From: Motacilla alba alba
Taxonomy: Eukaryota; Chordata; Aves; Passeriformes; Motacillidae
Length of the DNA: 64,000 nucleotides
Assembly (NCBI RefSeq): GCF_015832195.1
Contig: NC_052027.1
Location: forward strand, 13,884,149-13,948,148
Reading direction: 5' to 3'
Position 1 is the stretch's first letter; each line of letters begins with the position of its first letter. The notes under the pieces were generated by a model. That model saw nothing but the letters and a program-made list of their open reading frames with translations, was not told the origin of the DNA and did not search any database. The position numbers and the translations under genes are program-made. This document shows, piece by piece, positions 32,808 through 45,300 of the stretch.

Positions 32808-32895
32808 CACAAACTCCCACAGCACGCCGGGCTCTCTCCTTCCCCGCTGACGTTCTCCGTGTTCACCGACTCGGTCTCGCTGGTGGGCATGCTCG
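32808..32895 (-). CDS. CACNA1D: CACNA1D exon 10: I-II linker
   Basis: 88-nt exon, acceptor TGTCCCCACAG and donor GTGAGT. It encodes [20 protein letters not shown] and then SPACCGSL, the conserved I-II linker stretch of Cav1.2 and Cav1.3, cytoplasmic and rich in Ser and Thr. It enters in phase 1 and ends in phase 2 with TG, which becomes Cys when joined to the 27-nt exon 12. It is CpG- and GC-rich compared with its AT-rich introns. The mammalian 60-nt exon 11 that can follow it was not found downstream. Confidence 0.96.
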
Positions 32896-35800
32896 CTGTG
32901 GGGACACAAAAGTGCCTCAGAGCCAGCACCACGCAAGGCGTGGCACAGCTGGCATCTCCTGGCCTGTGGCAAGAGTGCCTCCAGCTCTGCTGAGAGCTTG
33001 GAAGATCTGAGGAGTCGCAGATGAAGTCAGACACTTCATCAGTCCTCCTCTCTGACCGAAAGGAAGAACGCGGAATTCCAGAGAGAGTGGTGGCTTTTTC
33101 TGTTGTTTCTTTTTAGTGATTCAAGGTACTTGCTTACAATTCACTGCAGAGTATAAAGTAGAGGAAGTTTGTACAAAGAGTATGCTACCCCAGCAAAGAA
33201 ATTAACCTGAGCTAAATTCTGCAACTTTTCACTTCAAGAAGTGTTCCATTAGCACTTTGGAGGTGCTTTTCAATTGAAGTGCTATTAAAAGCTTGCTGAT
33301 TCCAAGAAATATCATCAAACTTCTGAAAGGAGGAACAATCACACCGTGGTCACACTGACCACTCTTTGCTTTTACTGACATTGTGAATTATTGAGGCAAG
33401 ATGCCAGAAGGTAAATGTGCCTGCAGACACTGTGAGCAGCAGGCAGGAGCAGGGGAATGGGAGAATGGTCCTTCAAAGCATGATGAGAGTTACCACTAAT
33501 AAAAAGGGGACAAGTACATTTGCCACAGAGTGAATTACTGCACATGTAGTGGATTAGTACGGAGTGGTTAGCAATTGTAGCTGATGGTTTTTTAGACAAA
33601 ACTCATTTTCAGCTGGGTCATCCCTATTTGTCTTCAAATCAGCTGAAATACAGAGGGAGGACACATGTCAAAAAGCATTAGGAAATGATGAACAGCCAAA
33701 GTTTTCAGTACTTCCTAGAGGAGAGCACTGCTTCCATGTTTGCAAAGTGAGCATGAAAGGAAAACCTCAGGAACAAGAAAAGGGTAAATTAATGTTGCTG
33801 GTCTATACAGTAGAAATACCACTTAAAGAAACATAAGAGAGATGCAAGATGCACTGAAATTACTGTAAAACAGCAAGAACAAAAGAAAAACAGAGCATCC
33901 TAAAGGTATTCTGGTGTGTACCTTCCACTGTTTTGATGGTTTGCTTGTTTGGTTTGGTTTGTTGGGAAGGGTTTAAGCCAATGTCTGTGAACTGACAGTA
34001 CTGAGGGCAATACACTGTCAACTTCTGATAGGGAGATGTCACTGTTTTGGAAGCCTAAAGGATGATATGAGGTTTAAGAACCAGACCGTGAATTTTCTGA
34101 CTTGTGTACAAATCAGGTACAAAGTGATAAGTGTTAGGAACAGTCTCTCTGCACAGCCTCTCTACTGCCTCAACACTGACATGAAGACAGAGGGGAGTGG
34201 GAAGTGCTGGTTTGGTTTCTGTGCCCATCAGTCCCCTCCAAGCTGGAGACTGACGGGTCTGTGCAGGCCAGGTACTCAGCTACTCTTTGCAACAGCTGAG
34301 AATCTGTCCCCATAAGCAAGTCACTCTTATATTGAATGCTAAACAGAGTGGCATAACAAAGAAAGATCCAAAATGTCCATGCAAGTGTTTAAATAAACAA
34401 AGCACTTCAGGCAGTAAGCACAGCAAAACCTTCTTTCACAAGGTTCTTCTGTTCTGATGATTCCTTTAAAATATTACTGTATTGACTTTATATATTAAAA
34501 GTCTCTGGTTAGCACCTGCAAGTGTCTCAATGCTAATATCATGCTTTCCTTTAAAAATCAGTTTTAAAATAATGAATTTTGCTGGTCCTGTCAGAGCTTC
34601 ACAGCTTACAGTCACAGTTCAAAAAGAATTTCACTCAAAAGTAAAGAAAACAATCTTTGATGTTCAAACTCAACTATTAAAATTTCAAAGGGTTAAAGAA
34701 AAAAAAATCATGAAATTATTTTAAACATAGTCTCAGGGCTTTGGAACTAAGAATTTTTATTTTAAAATGCCATTTTCTTTTGAAATAACTGTAAGTATAT
34801 ATAAGTATACCCTGTCTGGTAAAGAACTGAACTGGTTGCCTTGTGCCAGGTGACTTTGCTGCTAGAAAACACAGCATTACAGTCACCTAATGATGAACAT
34901 TTCAGCAGTTGTGATGAGCAACTGCAAAATAAGAGTGCTGAAGTCTTGTTTCACACACCATTAAGAGCTGCCGGGAAAACACAGCTAGGCCTACTTCCAT
35001 GATTATTGCATATGTGCAATGTGTACCACACTTGTATTTCAAATTTATCAACCCTTCTGTTCCCTGAAAAAAAGGTACCTAGAATCCACCTCTTCATAAA
35101 GTGTCACTCCACTGAGTGACAAAAGAGCTACATTTAATGCGAGTAATGCAAGTGCATGTAAAAGTGAAGTACTGTAATTTTAACTCAAGTCTACCTTGAC
35201 TCTATGTGTTAGCCCACAAAAAGAAGTGCCAGCCCCTTTTGAACACGATTATTTGAAGAAAAACAAAGTAAAAATATCTTTGTCCCTACTGAAGTGAGTG
35301 TCAGTTCTGCTAATTATTTAATACATCAGAGTGTTGCTGTTTCAGACACCACAGGGCTCTTGCTGCATCTCTATCAGTGACTTGCAGGTGCTGTATTACA
35401 AACAGAAGAGGGGAAAAAAGAACCAATTCACATTAGAAACTCAGCTGCCATTATACTGTAATTTATATGTCAAAATGAAAGTCAACAGAAGTACTGAGAA
35501 AGGCACCATGTGGAAGTCCAGCTCCAGCAATGCCAGCAAGTCATCAGGTCTTTAGCCAGAAGAAAAGAGCAGCACTGCATGTCCACATCCACTCTGCTAA
35601 TGCAAGCAACCTGCCAGGACCCAAAAAAACTCAGCTTCATGGCCACAGCTCCATAAGGGCAGGTGGTGCCCATGAGGCAAACACAGCACACAATTTTGAG
35701 AGACTTTCGAGAGACTGATCTCAGCAGGGTCAGCTCTGAGATCTGTAAACTGGCACCCCAGTATTGAAAGGAAGATGCCAAATTTTGTCTTTTCTTTATT

Positions 35801-38376
35801 CACCTTTTGCCCTTATTTTACTGGCATTCTTCTGGAAAGATTATCTAGATTTCAAGATCTAATAATCTCTTCAATTAAGCTAACTGGCTTCAAACAAAAG
35901 AATGCTTGCATTAGATGGTATAAGCAACCCATACAGCATGCAGCTTAATACTTTCCTGAGTGGATAGAAAACAGGTCAAATACATCAACTACTACATTTT
36001 GCTTCTGTGGATAAGAATATAACATGAGAAAAACAATCCATTGTATTCACAAGGTACTCTATGGAGTTTTCAGACTTTGGAGCAGGGATTTCCAACTCCA
36101 CTCCAGGATGTAACATAACTAATGCACAGTGAAGAGCAAGCCACTGTCTATCAGCAATGGTGGGGCCTTGCCAGGTAGAGTTAGAAGAAATAAATTCCAT
36201 AATCCTGAAACACAACAATTCAGTGTCACTGTAGAATCCAGAAGCAGGCTAAATTACAACCTCAATTACTGACTTGTGGTTTCAAGTATTGTTTTTGGAA
36301 ATGTTTTCCTCTCTAATGTAAATGATTAAAATTTTAACCTGTTTTAGCTTCAACTGTGCATTTTCAATGCATAGGCTGATGTCATTTTCACACTGGTGCA
36401 TGGGCAGCCTTGTGGTTACACGTGCTGAAGGAAAAGTGCTGCAGAAGGGAAGTGATCTGCACAGCTCATCAGTATTGGCTACTGCAGAGAATCTTGGCAT
36501 TATATTAAACTGGCAAAATTTTTGATCACTCTTACAAAAAATTTAATGTTCTGTTTGCTAGTAACAGCCAACCAATTCCTTGAATTGCTGGTTCCAAAAT
36601 TTTCCTAATTCTTTCTCAAATTAGTACATGAATTTTCTGAATCCTTTTTTACTAAATCTTTGAGGTAGTCAAACAGCAAAACAGAGTGGAAAAAAATCCC
36701 CAAAGTGGCAACATTATCATTGCAAATTCAACTCAAATTTTCTGCTGTATGCCCAGAAAACACTTCAGAAAGAAGTGGCACTATCTCTTCTGACTGTGAA
36801 GCTTCTTGGGGTAAATTCAGTTTAAGGAGAGTCTGCTCAGAAGATGTTCTCCATGATAGTGCAGCAAGATAACTTTTTTCATAGTGCAGACTTAATGTTG
36901 TTGTAGATCATTCTTATGGGCTCTCTGTTTTTATAGGCAGCCCATGGAAAAGCAATATAAGGCTGGCTGCATAGCAGTGGAAGGAGAGCAAATAAATTGG
37001 GTTTTGTTGTAGTAGCATCACTGAACAAACCACTTGTGGCCTGAAGGATGAGAACCTTGGGAATGTTGCATATTCTACACACATGTTGCTTTTAATGGAC
37101 ATACAGGTAGAGGGAATACAAAGCAAAGTATTTAGTGTGGTGTTTCTAATCCAGAGACAGTCTAAGCTTCAACTCCTCAGATCAGCATAATCATCTCAGG
37201 AAGAAATAAACTCAGGCCATTAATTAGTACTTTGGAAAAACCCTGCTCACAAAAGATGCAAGTGCCCTGCAAGGCAGAGGAACCCAAGTCAGTGCCCAGG
37301 AGTTTGGGACGCCTTTGACTTGCAAGGTCAGGCAGCAGCTGTGGCACAGCAGCCACTGCCAGCAGGTGACAGCAGGTGCCAGGCTGGTCCTGACAGACAT
37401 CAGAACCTGAACCTGCTCGTTTAAGGGCTGTGTTGAAATACATAGTTCAAAGTAAAATTGCAAGTGTCTTCTCACAATTTTTATAGGAAAACTATTTCAG
37501 CACGCAGAGCTGAGTGAGCTATCAGGCAGTGACATGTATATATCTATATGTAACAGCTGCACAAACAATTTCAAGCAGATTCAGTGTTTCTATAAAATGA
37601 GTCTATCAGGTCCCAGCAATTTCTGACTTTGAATTCTGAATTCTCTAAAGTAACTGGATGAGAGTTTCAGCCTCAGTCTGGGCCACAATAGGAATTGTTA
37701 GGACAGCAAGAAATCCAGTTGGTCAAATAATTTAGCTGCAGATAGGAGTAAAACTAGATCTAGTACTGCAACTGTGCTCATGTCAAAACAGAACATTTGC
37801 CAGTATTAAAACAATCAGATTTGAAAACAATTAGCATACTGTAAACCTCCTGTCCATCTCCAGTGTGGGTGGGGAAAAGTGAATAAAACAAATACAGAAA
37901 CAAAACCATCAATAACAAAAGGTGATACAGTAAAAGCTTGTTATGTTTTGTTAGATTCTACATCATAAGTATCAAAAGTAAATAGTATTATCATCATGCT
38001 GTTCTAAGCTTACACTATGATTCATTAGAAAACTTGTAAAATACTTGTATTACTTTCTTCATGCCCAAATTTAAAATACATTTTTGACCTGCGTTACCTG
38101 ACTTCTGAAAAAGAAAACCTATTCTTCAAGAACAGTCACAGACAAAAGACACTTCAGGGGAAATGTGAATGAATTAAACACTCTGCTTTAGGGAGGTAGA
38201 GCAGCAGTTCTGTTTCAAACATGCACTTCAACCAGGAGGAAGGGCTGCATGCACCAGGGGCTCCATGCTGCAGAGGGCTGCGCCTCGGTTATAGAAATGC
38301 AAACAGTCTGTGCTCCACATCCAATGCAGTATGGGCACAAAAGAAAAGTTCAACTGCAAATCCGAGCACGTTTTAC
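32896..38376 (-). other. CACNA1D: intron between exon 9* and exon 10 (5.5 kb)
   Basis: Begins with a moderately GC-rich stretch holding two UGCAUG motifs (transcript sense) at 38248-38253 and 38220-38225. A GC-richer patch lies near 37260-37400. No repeat family or further exon recognised. Confidence 0.8.
38220..38253 (-). promoter_or_regulatory. paired UGCAUG motifs downstream of exon 9*
   Basis: Two transcript-sense UGCAUG hexamers at 38248-38253 and 38220-38225, 123 and 151 nt past the exon 9* donor. Known, from recall: exon 9* of the paralogue CACNA1C is a Fox-regulated cassette. Function here is inference from motif and position. Confidence 0.5.
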
Positions 38377-38454
38377 CATGTTTATTGGAAGAACGGCCAA
38401 AGCAGCTAAGTCTGCTTTTCTTCTTGTCTTCCATTAAGTCAGCCAGTGTAAGCC
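38377..38454 (-). CDS. CACNA1D: CACNA1D exon 9*: 26-residue cassette in the I-II loop
   Basis: 78-nt (26-codon) exon with acceptor GCTTCCCCAG and donor ATG|GTAAAA, phase 1 on both sides. Read in the phase set by exon 9 it encodes LTLADLMEDKKKSRLSCFGR and then SSNKH, with no stop. From recall, this aligns with exon 9* of CACNA1C: LMEDKKKSRLSCFGRSSNKH against LLDQKKGKFAWFSHSTETH, inserted at the same point just before SMPTSETES. The length equals the 26-residue I-II insert I recall for chicken hair-cell alpha-1D. It adds a basic stretch soon after the AID, a likely modulatory position. Two UGCAUG motifs lie 123 and 151 nt past the donor. Transcript data would settle use. Confidence 0.88.
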
Positions 38455-40845
38455 CTGGGGAAGCACATGTAATCCCAGCAGTGACGCGGGAGGTGGCAGC
38501 AGTCGCAACGCAAGAAACAAAAACGTGTCCGTACACACAACACAGGCAAGGTTAGGCAAAACAGACTGACATCACCGGCAGCACAACTGATCACAGCTAA
38601 ACCCCTCACCTCTCACGGCTCCTCGCATTTTGAGCTAAATTCGCAGTGCTTTGAAGGCAATGGAAGTTTTTTCATTGGCTTCAGGATAAACAGCTATCGG
38701 TTCATAACAAAGATTTCCAACTTTCACTAAAGGCATGTTTACATTTCTAGTAATTAAAAGGTATTCTGTTATTCAACAGCATTGAATACCTGCCCATTAT
38801 CAGCAACAGAGATGTACAAATACATAGGATTTATAAATAAATGCCTTAATGACTACTCTGATTAGAAATTTTCAAATGCTGGGGGGGCATTGCAGAAACC
38901 TCAACTGCAATTTTAAACAATTACGTGAGAAAATATTCCTCACTGACTTAACCATCTTTGAAATCTCTACCTTTGCCTGCCACAGAAATTTTCTGTATCC
39001 TAAACCCAGAGCTCTTCTACATCATTGAGGAGCACCATGGTAATCATCTATCTCCATAAACCAGTAGTAATCTGGATCACCTAGAGGTTTAGATATTCAA
39101 AACAGGGGCACAGTTGTCTAGAAGCCTGAAAATTATTATTCTATCTTGAGACCCATCTCAACTCCATGCTTCCAAGATTGCTCAAGAAAAAACATCACCA
39201 ATATATTTCAACTAAATTTATTACCTAAAAATATTTTAAATGCAAGGAGGTGGAGCAACTCTGCAACCCTTCCTCCTTTACAGGCTGTTGCAATTGATAT
39301 TAATATTGACACACCAAGCCACATATTTAAGGACATTTGCATAAATCCAGGAATGCTAGGAGATTGCCTGTTCACTGGAAATTTCCACACAAAAGCATAT
39401 ATGTCTGCCTTAAATTAAGTTCTTGGCATTTCTCTTAAAGCTCTTTTAATAACTTTCCTTCTATTTTCACTCTACAAGTCTTCTACAACCTTTAACTTAG
39501 CCTAAAATTATGCCTAAGCTAACAGTTTAGACTTAAAAGTTCTTTCAAACTCAGTAGATATGCAACATATTTTTTATCTGTATGACCTCAAAGCTGTTTA
39601 AGGAATGCCAGAGCAAATAGGGTTTTTCTGCAGCCTATTAACAAACATCCAATTTGAACAGGACAAAAAGGGTTCCTGGGATTTCACCCGTAAACCCAGT
39701 CCACTGGCACCACAGCTGACAACGCAGTCATCCAACACTATGCAAACTCAGCATCACCTACAATTCTGCTCAGCAGCCTTCTACAAAGTGTATTTACTCC
39801 AGAAAATGTGCCATGTTTTACATCTCAGGGTTAGGATTTTATATGAGTACTCAAACCCAGAGTTTATGTACTCCTTCCACACATTACTAGCAATAACTAA
39901 GTATAGTGAATTCTGGCTTTTTTTGCTCTGTTCTAGATAAAAATTGTATTTGTGCAACACATTTTCCAATAGACATAAATTATTCCTTTTCAGTGGTGCT
40001 GGAATGAACAGCAACCCAGAGTTTCTCTTGCAGCCTCTCATAAAAGCAGTGTCCTTCCAGTCAGTAACACAGTCCCATACTCCCATACTTTGCTTTTACT
40101 GTGAACTAAAGGACTAATAAAATTCTGAAACTCAAAGATTCTGAAAAACTACTACTATCTCTGCAATACAGAGATAGGTTTAAAAACAGATACTTCAATA
40201 TCAAACTACCAGATAAATCACCTGGTTTTAACAGCCTACTGTTAAATAAATACATCATAAATTATATTTCTTAGTGTCAAGTAAAAATCCCACAAGATTT
40301 AATTTATTGCACACCCAGTTAAGACAAGTAGTAAAAAATGTTCTCTGTTGTATTCTGAATATCAAAAAGAAAGACAGAGAATGTGGTTTTCCTACTTCAA
40401 CAACAAAAACTCCTCAGTGCTAGCACAAGGTTATTTCTTGACTGTAACTTTGGCCAGATTTTTAAGCTCTTTATAACATTATTGTTTCTCTTGCATGCAC
40501 TCACAAGACAACACATTCTAAGGATTTACAATGAGACTTAATGGCACATGGCTTCTCTGCACTAACTCTTTCCAGAACACAAAGAAAGCAAAGTTTATAA
40601 GTCTCGGTAGTGACTGAATGCAGACAGTGATTCATACATGGACACCCCAAGCAGAATTTTGTTTTAAGATTCCAAATTACCTTCCATGACTCAGCATCTC
40701 CAAACTAAGAGACAATTGCTCTGCTAACCAACACTTCTGCAAACTGGGAAAGGGAAAGCACAGGCCAGGCTGCCTTCCCTGCAGTGTAACACCCCCAGGA
40801 GGAGTCAAACTGTCCCCAAAGAAGTACAGAGGAAGGAATACGTAC
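38455..40845 (-). other. CACNA1D: intron between exon 9 and exon 9* (2.4 kb)
   Basis: Intron sequence with no recognised repeat or exon. The last bases give the exon 9* acceptor (CTTCCCCAG). Confidence 0.82.
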
Positions 40846-41015
40846 TGTTCCTCTTGCCTTCTTCATCAGCCTCTTCATCATTCTCGGGGTCAATGTCTTC
40901 TGCCTGGGTAATCCAGTCTAAATATCCCTTCAGGTCTTCTTCAAGCTGTTGTTTTTCACGTAGCTTCTGAAAGTCCCCTCGGGCCTTGGCTTTTTCCCTT
41001 TCTTTGGAAAATTCT
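40846..41015 (-). CDS. CACNA1D: CACNA1D exon 9: I-II linker with AID
   Basis: 170-nt exon encoding [20 protein letters not shown] and then [18 protein letters not shown], which fits the alpha-interaction domain consensus QQxExxLxGYxxWIxxxE. Known: this helix binds the groove of the cytosolic beta subunit, which controls trafficking and gating. An acidic tail ([17 protein letters not shown]) follows. The acceptor (TTTATCTGCATTTGATAG) has a weak pyrimidine tract; the donor is ACA|GTACGT. The exon ends in phase 1 after the first base of a Thr codon, the same phase used by exon 9* and exon 10, so 9* can be included or skipped without disturbing the frame. Confidence 0.96.
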
Positions 41016-41700
41016 CTATCAAATGCAGATAAAGCAGAAAGAAAACACTGATTGGCAAATTCTCAGGCATTTTGATCAAAGTCGTGACACTGCAGATTAG
41101 CACAGTGACACAGAAAATACACCGAAGATTGGAGTGCTACTTTGAAAACAAGGTAGAGGTGCAAAGAAGTCATGGCAAATCCCTACCACTTTACATCTCA
41201 ACTTTCAGAGCTTTTATGATTTAATCAAAAATTAGGCAATATTTTTGACACTTCCCATAAGGGAAGAGTCTATTCTTCTTATTTAATTATTGCTCTTCGA
41301 CAGATCTCAAAATTTCTTTTATCTACAAATAGAAACTAGCTTGCAATAAGAAAGCAATTTCACATTTAAGTATTTAGTTTCAGTGAAAAGAATCCTTCCT
41401 CTGTTCTAAAGTCCTTTCTCTCCCAGTCACAGTTCATCGGCCATGTCCAAACATACAGAACCCCACTACTGGGGTCTCCCTTAACAATATCACACACAGA
41501 CTCCTGTGCTGCTGGAAATTTGTTCCCTGAAACAAAACCTAGAAGTCCTCACAGATCAGAAATAAAAACTTAATCTTCTATCTCACTGCCTCAATCTCAA
41601 TACAATGTGTTGGACTGTCTATCCAGTTTAGTTCATGACTGGGATCGATCCCTGAATTATCATGGAACGATAATAAAAATAATGAAATCATGCTCTTTGA

Positions 41701-41770
41701 TGAGGAGATTGGATAAAACGGCCTCCTAAGGTCTTTTTCAACCTGAACTATCCCATAAATCTAAGATTCC
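41701..41770 (+). mobile_element. CR1-type 3' terminal fragment (plus strand)
   Basis: Resembles the sense 3' end of a CR1 element (GATTGGATAAA.., CCTAAGGTCTTTTTCAACCT, then degraded ATTCTATG-like repeats). Short and diverged. It faces the opposite way to the CR1 piece 250 nt away, so the two are separate insertions or a rearranged copy. Confidence 0.6.
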
Positions 41771-42023
41771 CTGAATATATATGATCGAGACAACTAAGAA
41801 GTCTAGTCTCCCCCTACAACATCTCAGATGCCAATATTATTACAACTTCTGGTGTGATTCCCCAGCTCCAAATGAGAAACCTCCTTTCCTACAAGGACCA
41901 ACACATTCCAGTTTATCTGAGTATCAATATTTAGTGTTAGGGGCCGGCAAGGATCTTTTGGACTGTATTCTAAGTACATACAATTCAGTATTTAACGTTA
42001 AGCTTGTTCTGACTAACATGTTA

Positions 42024-42300
42024 ATCATTGAAGGGTTTGCGCTGGGGGGGACCTCAAAGTTCATCCCATTCCATGTTCCTGCAGTGGGCAAGGACACCTT
42101 CCACTACCCCAGGTTGCTCCAAACCCTGTTCAACCTGGCCTTGGACACCTCCAGGGATGTGGCAGTCACAGCTTCTCTGGGCAATGTGTACCAGGGCCTC
42201 ACCACTCTCAAAGGCAAGAATTTCTTCCTAATATTGGTATAAACTCTCTTCATTCAGTTTTAAACAGTTTTCCCCTTGTCCTGTTGCTACTCACATTAAT
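42024..42300 (-). mobile_element. CR1-type LINE fragment (3' end, minus strand)
   Basis: Degenerate copy of the 3' part of a chicken repeat 1 (CR1) LINE, read on the minus strand. Plus-strand landmarks are ACCTTCCACTACCCCAGG, CAACCTGGCCTTGGACACC, CTTCTCTGGGCAA, CAGGGCCTCACCAC and AAGAATTTCTTCCTAATAT in the right order. Truncated at its 5' end as usual for CR1, with no usable reading frame. A mark of a sauropsid genome, most often a bird. Confidence 0.85.
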
Positions 42301-45300
42301 CTTACAATAGGGCTTAAGTTAAATTTTAAGAAAAGGCTAGAGCAATTTCATTTACCATGAATTTGCAACTCCTTTATTTATTGGAAAGTTTCACTTGAAG
42401 ATATTCCCTAGTTGATATGCTCTTAAGGGAAAATTTATTGAACCACTCAATAATACCCTTTCTCAAGTGGAAAATATTATAAAATTAGCATAAGACAAAA
42501 ATATTTTAAGAAGGTGAAACAATTAGCAATAAAAATATTGCTCTAAGAAAGCAGAACAGAATAACAGAAAGTTTCCATTTTTCAAAATAATATTACAATT
42601 TAGTGACATACGCTGTTTGTTTAGAATTACAAAGATATAATCTCTCCAGGGGGCTTCTTATTTATTTTACTAGCTTTTTAAATCTTCAAACATGCCAGAA
42701 GAAAAATTTAGTATTTAGATGGCATCAGTAAATTTAAGTGTTAAGCTGTTTACATTCAACTATAGAGAAGCTGGAGGTTTTCTTAATGTTATGTTGCAGA
42801 AGTTACACAGCTTTCTGCTGCAAATGCTAAGAGGCAGGCACTTCATCTTTTACAGTTGAGATCTTAATTCAACAGCATTTCAGCTTGGCACATGGGGATC
42901 ATCCTGTTCCATCTGATGGCACTGTAATGAAGCTGAAGATTGCCAGTGCTTGCTTTGCATTTGCTACCCTTCACCTCCCATCCAGGACGAGATCCTGCAA
43001 GAAGCCATCTCCTCACAAAAATGCCAGTGAAAGAGAGAGCTCTAAAGATCTCTCTGAAAGGTGATCACTCTAAAAAATAACCAGAATAATTTCACAAGTC
43101 AATAAGAAACTGTTTGGGTTAAGGAATGCCAGCTTTAAGCTTCTCTCAGAGAGAGGATTACAGACTGTCCTTTACACCTGATTGAGGCAACTCATGACTC
43201 ACTTCCCACAGGCAGGATCTCTGGAGAAAGCTATCATGGCAGAGTAGGAAATGAGAAGTAACAAGCCTTGCTGGCTTTTACTAAGCATTCATGTGTTTTT
43301 CATTTCAAGTCCTTCAGGTATTTCCCATTAATTCAAAGGAGATGTGATGTGTGAGGGTGAAGTAAAGCAAAAGTTGTTGTTATTATATAGAGTGAAGTGA
43401 ACGAAATAATTTTTTAATTAATCAGCTGGCAAGGCTGATATTTTGAACAGAACTTCATCCATGGCTGAACTGCTCTTTGACTTCAAATTAAAACAGCTGC
43501 ATGCAGAGAATTAAACCTCATTTTTATATACACAGCTGACTCTGACCTTTCCCTTTAGTACTGCACAGAAGTCAGATGCTGCCTTGCTACAGGCTGCTGC
43601 CATTTATCAGTAGGGGGAGATGCAAGGGTGCTTATTTCCACAATATTTAAAAATTTCGATTTTATTTTTAAAACCTAACTGCCTAGAAGAAACTATAAAA
43701 CATAAGAAGGCAATTTTCTTCGGGGGAGGGAAGAATCTAGCTCTATGGTATTTTTTCTATCACATCCACAATGAAGGGGCATCCCTCAGACACATATGTA
43801 CATACTCCTTTTAGGGGAATGCCATGAATAAGAAAGGAGAATTTAATAGAATTAGAAAGTAATTAATTTCCTGTTGGCAAAACAAAAGCATCTCTTTTTT
43901 TTTGGCCAAGAAATAAGTAATTTGAAAAAGATGATGAGGGTGAGAAGAGGGAGATGTTGGCTCTTTAAAGCTTCTGACAAAGATTTCTGGACAAAAAGAT
44001 ACTTGAATATTTAGGTAAAGATACATAGACTTTGGCTGATCTGCTGGAAGGAGGACTAAGACAGCTGCTTGTGCAGCATTCCATGGCTGTGGAGTGGGAA
44101 GGGTCCAGGGCAGAAAAGAAAAGCTTTTAACTCTGTAGGCAGCATAGGGACTGACGTGGTCAGACTGGTGGCCTGAACTGGCCTCCCTGTCATCAACCCA
44201 GCACTCAGGCCAGCAGCCTCTGAAGCTGACAGGCTCAAGAAACTGCACATTAATTGCAGTAAGTGGACTTAAGCTCTGTAAATATTTGGTTTCACAAATG
44301 CCTGTGCTAGGAGCTAACTTTGAAACACGTATTTCATTCTGGTTTGATAAAGTGACCTGGATCTGATATTTGAAAGTATTCTGGGCAGGGGGTACTGCAT
44401 CTGCAGCACAATGGAGACATCACTTGCAAAATGAAGCATTTTATGGAGACTAATTTACATAATCTCATTTACTTTTAGTGATAACTAACCTGCTATATAA
44501 AATTCAGGGTTTATTTCTGTTGCCCAAAAATTCCTTGTCTCCTAGCAGAAAGATGATCTCATTTCTCTGTTCAGGCACAACACCATCATCAATGGTTGTT
44601 GAGGCAGAAGCATATAAAATGCAGGGCTTGAATTCATGCTTCAATAGTCTGGGGTAATCATGCCAGATTTTTCTTTCTTCAGCAGAGTGAAATAACCCCT
44701 GCTGGTATGAATCAGTTGGGAATGGCTCGATGCAACAAGGTGGAAGTGGCAGCAGGGAGTGCCTGCTGGGACTCAATTACATCTCCCTGGTTCTGACACC
44801 TTCAATTGCAGGCAGGGTCATATTAACCAAAAATCCTAAGGCAATTTGTTGAAATGCTTTTGGTACACTCTCCCTTCTCTCTGTGTACTCACAGATATAA
44901 TAACTAGAGACACCTCTACCAGCCTCCTACCAGCTGACAGCTTTCCCATGCTAAAGGCCAGGGATATTTCATCAGGGGGCCTGCACAGCACCATGAATGC
45001 TGCTGAGACTCCTGTGTGTGTCTAGGCATTGATGATGGGAAGAAATGGGTGCTGTTGATATCAGAGCATAAAGCAGGACACAAATCCTTTGCTAGCCATG
45101 TTCCTGCCCTTTTGTGTCACTGCAAATGCAGTGGGAGGGAGAGTGAATCTCCTGCATACAGAGCTCACTGCACACAGGGTCTGGTATGTGGAAAGTGTTA
45201 AGCTGATTCTATATGTAGAACTGCCACCCAGACATCCCAGACTCATTTATTCACAGAGAACAGTCACATAATAACAAAAATGTACTCACACGAGTACCGT

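Noticed and set aside
43811..44248. 145-codon minus-strand open frame
   Set aside because: Low-complexity composition, no family resemblance, no splice sites in CACNA1D phase.
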